A stretch of DNA of 64,000 nt from Flammula alnicola (Eukaryota > Basidiomycota > Agaricomycetes > Agaricales > Strophariaceae), in NCBI GenBank assembly GCA_015499995.1, contig JADNRV010000046.1, forward strand, positions 1 through 64,000, in the 5' to 3' direction. The first letter of the stretch is position 1. Each line of letters starts with the position of its first letter. The position numbers were made by a program, and so were the translations under genes. Of this stretch, positions 58,274 through 64,000 are shown piece after piece. A model generated the notes under the pieces. The model saw nothing but the letters and a program-made list of their open reading frames with translations. It did not search any database and was not told the origin of the DNA.

Positions 58274-61200
58274 TTAATGGTCAAGTGAATTATATGGATA
58301 GCTCAGCGTGCCGCCCTTTGGTGATACGAACTCGAACTGGGATGCATCGAAGCTGGGTCGCGAACCCTGCGAGTCGCGGGACGAGGCCATCGATCGCGGA
58401 GGAGAAGACGACCTCGCTCCGAGCGAAGCTTGTCTCTGAGGAGGTGAATAGGAAGAATCCGTCGACGAAGTGGTCAACCGTGACAGCTGCGACGTTCGAT
58501 GGTCTAAACCACCCTGCTTCACATATTGGCTGGGTATCTGTGGACTAGGGGGAAGATCAGGCGAAGTTACGGAGGTCCGTGTCGACGAGCCAAAGTTGAT
58601 TATGCTCGGCCTGCGTCCACGAGAACTTGCAGTGGTACTGGGCCGCTCAAAGCTTGTACGCGGCTGAGGCTCTGAGGATGATGTAGACTGACTACTGCTT
58701 GTGCTGGTGGTACTCGCTGCTGATTTCCATCTCAATATTGACTTACGTGCGACAGCCTTCTCCTGCTCGGGTATAACAGGCAGCGGAGGGGGCGACGGCG
58801 GACGAGGCGACTGTCGGGCTGAGGGAGAACGACGAGTTGGCATTGGATAAGGCGATTCTTGATCGAAATGAAGACGATCTAGACTTGATGATGATTTAGC
58901 AACCTGCATGTGGGGTGTAATTATTGGCCCAGGATTAGGATTCCGGCCTTGGTATGAAGGAATAGACAGTTGCTGGAACTGTGGCGGTTGTGTTGGCGGA
59001 GCGAGCTGGTCTAATGATGGACGCCGTGGAGGGATGGTATGTTGATCCTGTGATGGTCTACGACCTTGGTGCTGCATCTGCGTCTGCGTCTGCTCCTGTG
59101 ACATTCGATTTCCTGGAGGCATCTGATCAAACGGCGGGCGCGAAGGTGGTGGAGGCATTAGCTGCGGTGACATATGCCCTGCATTCGCAGATTGTTGCGG
59201 TGGCAGATTCTGGTGATCTATCGACGGTCGACGACCAGGGAACAGCTGCTCTTGCGATGGAAGGTGAGGAGACGGCGGTGCCCTCGGAGACAGACGTCCA
59301 ACATTTGGAGGTTGTTGCGGCGGCATGTTTTGTTGATCTAACGACGGCCGACCAGGGTATAGCTGGTCTTGTGATGGGGGGTGAGGCGAAGGAGCTGCAT
59401 TCGCCATCGGAGATAATCGTCCAAGGTTCGGCGGCAGAGGCATGTCTGGCATATCCGGAAGGTACAACTGCTCCTCCGATGGGCGTTCTGGCCGTTGAGG
59501 AACCATGGGAGACAACCTGCCTGACGACACAGCTGTCGGCGTGGGCGGCACTGCAGGTGCTGCTGCTGCGCTGCTGGCACCGCGTTCGCAGTCGAGGACT
59601 TATTGCTCTTACGCCAAAGTTTCTTGATACTCTTTACCGATATCAAGGTTGCTCTATTCGGTGCCTTGTTGGTAGCAGCGGGATCTTCCTCTCCTTTCAA
59701 TGAATCGGCAGAGAAACGACTCGTGGTAGTTGAAGAGCGCCCTCGGCCTTGTACTGCGGTGCCGGTGCTGGTTTTGGGTCCAAAGATTGACCACCTTTGC
59801 CTATGGTCATCGTATCCCATGATTGAGCTCCAGGCTTTTGGAAGCTAGGTGGCTCTGGAGTTGATGGATGGCGACCGAATGGATCTGGTGATAAAGGAAT
59901 AATAGGAGATTCTGCGAGACCTTCTTGGCTGTTTCTCGATGCAATAGAAGGAGGATACAAAGCCTCTTCATCTTCGAGTTCCTTCTTTCGACGCTCGCTC
60001 TCCGAAGGCCCGGTCGCCACGCTCTGAGAGGCATGTAGGACCTAGGAGCAGACGTTGAAACACCATTGAGAGCTAAACGTGGAGGCGACGGGGGTGCATT
60101 TGCGTTGCCAGCGGAAGGTAATCCTTCCCTGTCCTTGATCGTTGAGAAGGGTACAGCTGGCCAAGATTCTCCCGCAAAGAACCTATAAAGCATGGATGAG
60201 AAATGCATTGTGATCATATAATAAACAAACTTACATTCCGTTCTCAGGTGGATCAGGATGCTGAGGTAGTCGAGGCGACGGAGGCGGCAAGAAATCGAAA
60301 CTTCTTCCTGGAGATAACGTTAAATTGGCTGGTGTACTGGGCGACAGTGTCGCGGAGTTGAAGCTCAGGTTCTGCTCTTCTCCCAGGTCAGTTGTCATGA
60401 AACGAGGAGAAAGAGAAGCCATGGTCTAGGAAAAGATGAGATGGATACCGGGACATGAAAGAGTTACGACATACCCTCTCAATCTCATCGAGTTGGGCTC
60501 TCATGAGATACTGACTTCTACGCCGATCGTTGGGGTCATCGTCGTCGAACTAAATTGGATAGCCAAAAATTAGTCGAGGCAGTGAAAGTTAGGCGAGAAC
60601 CACTTACATCTTCAGTAGGCTCTAATCCAAGGTCAAGATCATCAAACACAGCGCCGCCGCGCTTATCCGACTCGGCAGGACTGCGGACGCGAGTCTTGTA
60701 CTCATTAAACTCATCGGTGTCGTCTTCATGTTCAGACCCATTATGGTCCGACGCTCCGCCCAGATAAGCCAATCCCGTACTGTCGTCCGACGTGTGCCGT
60801 CCGTTCGAAGCAGCCACAATCGTCGTCCCGGACTTGTCCTTCGGCTTAAGGACCAGCGGCGGTGGGATCTTCCGAGCGCCATTCGCAGGCGAAGACGACC
60901 GCTTATTGAGGTTCTTCTCCGGCGAGGGTATAGCGACGGCCAAATCAGGCTTGCCCATCATCTCGAGCATCTCAATAACCTCATCCTCCTCTTTCGTCGA
61001 CTTCGTATCCGAATCATCCTCCAAGTCCTTCGGGCTCGGCAATGCGGCCAGCTCCTCCGCGGTTAACGCCAGGTTAACGACATTAGGGTTGACGCGGTTG
61101 GGTTGCACACCGTTGGTGGCGTGGATATCTGCCCAAGTATCAGCATCTGACCCGAATACGTCACCCAGAGCGTCCTTGCCTTCGGCCAAACTCGCGGACA

Positions 61201-62592
61201 CTCTAGCGGTCGCATCTTCGCCGAAATCGTCTCCGTCAGAGTCACTGTCCGAGTTAATCTCGTCAGGCGATTCTGACAGGCGTGCATAGCCACCTTCTTC
61301 TTGCTCTTGCTCCTGCTCCTGCTCCTGCTCCTCCACTCTGTCTTGACAGCAGAGTCGACGGAAGATAGCCCAAATGGATCCGACTTGTTCTTCTTGCCTG
61401 TCAACAACTCAATAGGCGCACGTTCTCTCGGCTCATCACCTCCGTCAGCCTCCTCGCTTCTGCTCCCTTTTCTGCTCTCCGTCCGCTTGGCGTGATTCGC
61501 TTTCCGACTCCTCACCCAGGGCTCATACCACGCAGCCTTCCGACGATCAATATCGAACTCGACCTTGGCGAGAATTGGGATCAACGAGGGTGAGTTGAGC
61601 CCAGGTAAGTCGAGGAAATTAGCTCGCAGGCCTGAATCTTCAACGGACGTATCAGGCGTGCCTGGTTCGGACTGGGAGACGGATGTTGACGAAGGAGGGG
61701 CGGATTTGTTATTCGACTGTCTGTCAGATGCGGAAGAGGGCGTAGATGGAGCAGGCGTGGTCGGGTACGTGGGTTGTGGGGCATGCGGCGACGGCATTGG
61801 TTCTGCCGGCGATGAGATGAGAGGGCGCAAATTCGCCGTCTGTTCTTGCGCAAGGAAAGGCGTAGATCGTGCAGCAGGCCCAAGACGCAGCATGAAAGGC
61901 GACGGGGTGTGCGGAGTCGGACTTCGCGACGGCATCAGCCCATCGTCTTGCTGCTCCGTTCGTAAAACGCGCGTCCACAAATGCTTCCAGATATCTTCTG
62001 ACAGTCGAGGGCCGGGTTCGTCCATCGGTGCTTGCAATAATGGACTTTGAGGAATTGCTGTTACCAGGTACAATATGAGGCCTGCTGAACTGGGTAACGC
62101 ATATTCCTTCGCAATAGCCCCTAATTGGGCTTGGAGTGTCGAATGCACAGGAACAAGAGTCCCACGTCGGAATTGAGTGTGATACCCTGGTGCGTTAGGA
62201 GGTGGAGGCGTTTTTAGGTCGTCAGGGCTGTTGGAGTCGTGAGGCAGATATAGCGGAGGAACGACGTGAAGCAAGAATTTAGAGGTCTGCGGTGCACTTG
62301 AATAAGAACTGAAGCCCATGGAAGACCCAACAGTTGAAGAAGGAGTTGGCGAACGTCTTGGGTGGTCCAGAGTGCTGGAAGAGTCTGAGTAGGAACGCGA
62401 TAGATAGGAAGGGCTAGCTTGGTTTGCTGGTACAGGTGTTGACACCCCCAATGCGTTCGCTAGCTTGGCCAGGCGATGGGGAGCCAATGGCGACTTTGGG
62501 GGTCGCCATGTTGGCGATAAAGTAGCAGATACGGGGGACAAGAGAGATGAACGAGGTGTGCCATTCTCATTCCCGTTCACACTATTTGGCAT
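58274..62592 (-). CDS. Large disordered conserved fungal protein (uncharacterised; several frame slips)
   Basis: I do not recognise a named family. After a Ser/Pro-rich start (MPNSVNGNENGTPRSS) there is one compact conserved-looking domain at residues about 105-215: KFLLHVVPPLYLPHD, FRRGTLVPVHSTLQAQLGAIA, YALPSSAGLILYLVT and WKHLWTRVLR. The rest, over 1,100 residues, is low-complexity: acidic repeats (EQEQEQEQEE), Ser-rich blocks and a Pro/Gln-rich part with repeated RPSLDQ/RPSIDH-like units (59100-59500). Introns lie at about 60190-60237, 60425-60475 and 60553-60605. The frame slips at about 61331-61345, 60020-60030, 59740-59742 and 59560-59590. Each is repaired by one added base, so they are probably assembly errors. 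A cortical or signalling scaffold role is possible but not shown by the sequence. Confidence 0.65.
61301..61333. repeat. Hexanucleotide-type microsatellite (CTCCTG)n
   Basis: Interrupted tandem TGCTCC/TGCTCT units, encoding the Glu-Gln run of the disordered protein on the minus strand. One of the frame slips lies directly beside it, at about 61331-61345. Confidence 0.8.
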
Positions 62593-64000
62593 GATGGTGT
62601 TCGTCGCGATGTGTTCTGCCTGATGTTGAAGCTGAGGCGGAAAATCTTGATGCCTGGCGGGTACGAGATTGTAGCGTTAGACACAGAGCTTCAACATTGA
62701 TTCTAGTAACAACGTCAGAAATTCATTAACTCAACGGCAACAGCTGTTTGATGCTCACCAATCAACAAAAAGGAAGGAGTCGTTGAAAGTTGAACCGTGG
62801 TCGTCGTAATCGTAAGCCCAAAAACTTGTCGAATAGGTTCTCTTCGAGGATGCGTCAAGGTCGTCCAAGGGGAATACGTGACGGAGAAAGAGTCCTCGAA
62901 GAGAGAGTTTTGTAGAGCAGTTCCTGACAGGAACAACTGACTGACCTCCCGAAAAGTTGAACGCGGTAGGGGGGTGGGAATATTCTCTGAAAAGGGGAAA
63001 TATCAATTGCCCCAGCGTCGGCCCGCACGTTGGTCGAACTTTGAACAAAAATCTCTCCCCGAGCGCCGTTACGATGGACATAGTGAACATGCATGGATAT
63101 ACTTGGATGGCCTCAGGGTGCTAGAGGGGAAAAATTGTGTCGATATTCTTGTTGAGAGTTTACAAGGCAGCATTCGTTCAGCCTCTCTTAACCGTCCCAA
63201 TTGGGATCAAATAACCGTGAACGCGAACTTTCCGTCGCGACGCATTCCTCTTCTCTTCATTCTGCATACCTCATTTCCTTACCTCTACCTGTGTATATAG
63301 CAATGAATCAAGAAAACATTTGCCCAAATCCTCCTGCTTCCCAGACAGCCACGTCGATCTGATACCGAGGATGTTCTTCGCTACGTGGCCAATAAATGCA
63401 GTTACTTCTCACTTCGACAATTTCTGGAAACGGTGTTCATTTCACAAGATGGTGACATTCAAAGGTCTGCAAATATATTCCTCACAAGCGGAAGAGCCTG
63501 TGGGGTCATGGATGAATGGGCAAAGAAGATACCCGAGTGAAGAGATGCTGAAATGGGTGATGAAGAAGGCAACCAAGACCTGCTGTCAGGAGTTTAGTTC
63601 CCTGGTTGCACTAGCAAAGTATCGACCCGGCCTTCAAAACACCTACTCCAGCGCAAGTTCATTCCATCTTTCCTCCGTTAGAGGTTTCAGAGGTTGGACA
63701 GATAGAACTTCTCCAACGGCGCAAGCAGCGCGCGTAGGACGACCTCGGCCGGAGAGGGAATACAGCGTGCATCCCGGGGTTTGATGCGTGACCTCGCAAC
63801 CATTGCGCCTCTGCTTCTTTGGCCGTCAGTCCGGAAGTGACGATGGTGCACACCTTGAGAGAGATTGAGAGCCGGAAAGAGTTGTTGGACTGGAAACAGA
63901 AACGCCGGCATGAGGAGTGGGGCATTGAGCGTGTTGCCTGTGATGGTGTGAGAGGTAACTGGCGAGAGCGATGTTGAGAGAGATTGGGAGCCGGAGTTGT
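62593..64000. other. Intergenic to right window edge
   Basis: About 1.4 kb upstream of the disordered-protein gene, which should include its promoter. A 154-codon plus-strand frame (63320-63784) and minus-strand frames (62755-63090, 63659-63925) have no recognisable motif and are left uncalled. A short direct repeat, GAGAGAGATTGRGAGCCGGA, occurs at about 63857 and 63976, 119 bp apart. Confidence 0.4.

Noticed and set aside
58981..59703. 240-codon plus-strand frame opposite the disordered protein
   Set aside because: It is antisense to a Pro/Gln/Ser-rich coding region, has no motifs, and arises from the codon bias of the minus-strand gene.
61565..62050. 161-codon plus-strand frame
   Set aside because: Antisense to the conserved domain and linker of the minus-strand gene, with Gly/Cys-rich nonsense composition.
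1..64000. tRNA, rRNA, CRISPR arrays or phage genes
   Set aside because: Looked for T-loop-like GTTCRA motifs, regularly spaced repeats and bacterial-type genes. None had supporting structure, and the sequence is clearly eukaryotic nuclear DNA.

Overview
This window is nuclear DNA from a mushroom-forming basidiomycete (Agaricomycetes). Genes are dense and carry many short introns (about 50-65 nt) with GT..AG borders. The gene set is fungal: chitin synthase, lysophospholipase NTE1, a HET-domain protein, fungal pantothenate kinase, isocitrate lyase, and several families known mainly from Agaricomycetes. No bacterial features, CRISPR array, tRNA or rRNA were seen. The species cannot be named from the sequence alone.

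Layout. 1-24.4 kb is a conserved housekeeping block: a SAM methyltransferase cut by the left edge (-), the splicing subunit SF3B5 (-), the exosome cofactor C1D/Rrp47 (+), an F-box/LRR protein (-), a small YABBY/HMG-like protein (-), VPS33 (-), NTE1 (-), isocitrate lyase (-) and a BIRC6-like ubiquitin-conjugating enzyme with a cysteine-rich N-terminal half (+). 24.4-35.2 kb is an accessory island. It holds an agaricomycete F-box-like gene, a long direct repeat whose two copies flank about 6 kb, a complete 3,079-bp pogo/Tc1-type DNA transposon with perfect 24-bp terminal inverted repeats and an intact 734-aa transposase, the DUF7918-like gene the transposon split, and a kinase-like gene. 35.9-37.6 kb holds a single gene with three homeodomains. 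38-46.4 kb has pantothenate kinase and gamma-COP, each followed by a decayed direct copy of its own 3' end, plus a stray LRR gene end. 46.6-62.6 kb has a HET protein, casein kinase 1, a division-1 chitin synthase and a large disordered conserved protein.

Functionally the block mixes membrane traffic (VPS33, gamma-COP, NTE1), RNA processing (SF3B5, C1D), central metabolism (isocitrate lyase, pantothenate kinase), cell wall (chitin synthase), signalling (CK1, homeodomain protein) and self/non-self recognition (HET). No operon-like logic is expected or seen. Two divergent pairs share very short promoters: isocitrate lyase/E2 (306 bp) and gamma-COP/HET (218 bp).

A technical point affects the reading of the window. 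At least ten otherwise conserved genes' reading-frame breaks can each be repaired by one extra base, usually in a short homopolymer. They occur in isocitrate lyase, gamma-COP, the E2, the F-box/LRR gene, the HET gene and the 58-62 kb gene. This one-sided pattern points to uncorrected single-base deletions in the assembly rather than to pseudogenes. Exon borders were read by eye from splice signals and frame, so exact ends carry some uncertainty.
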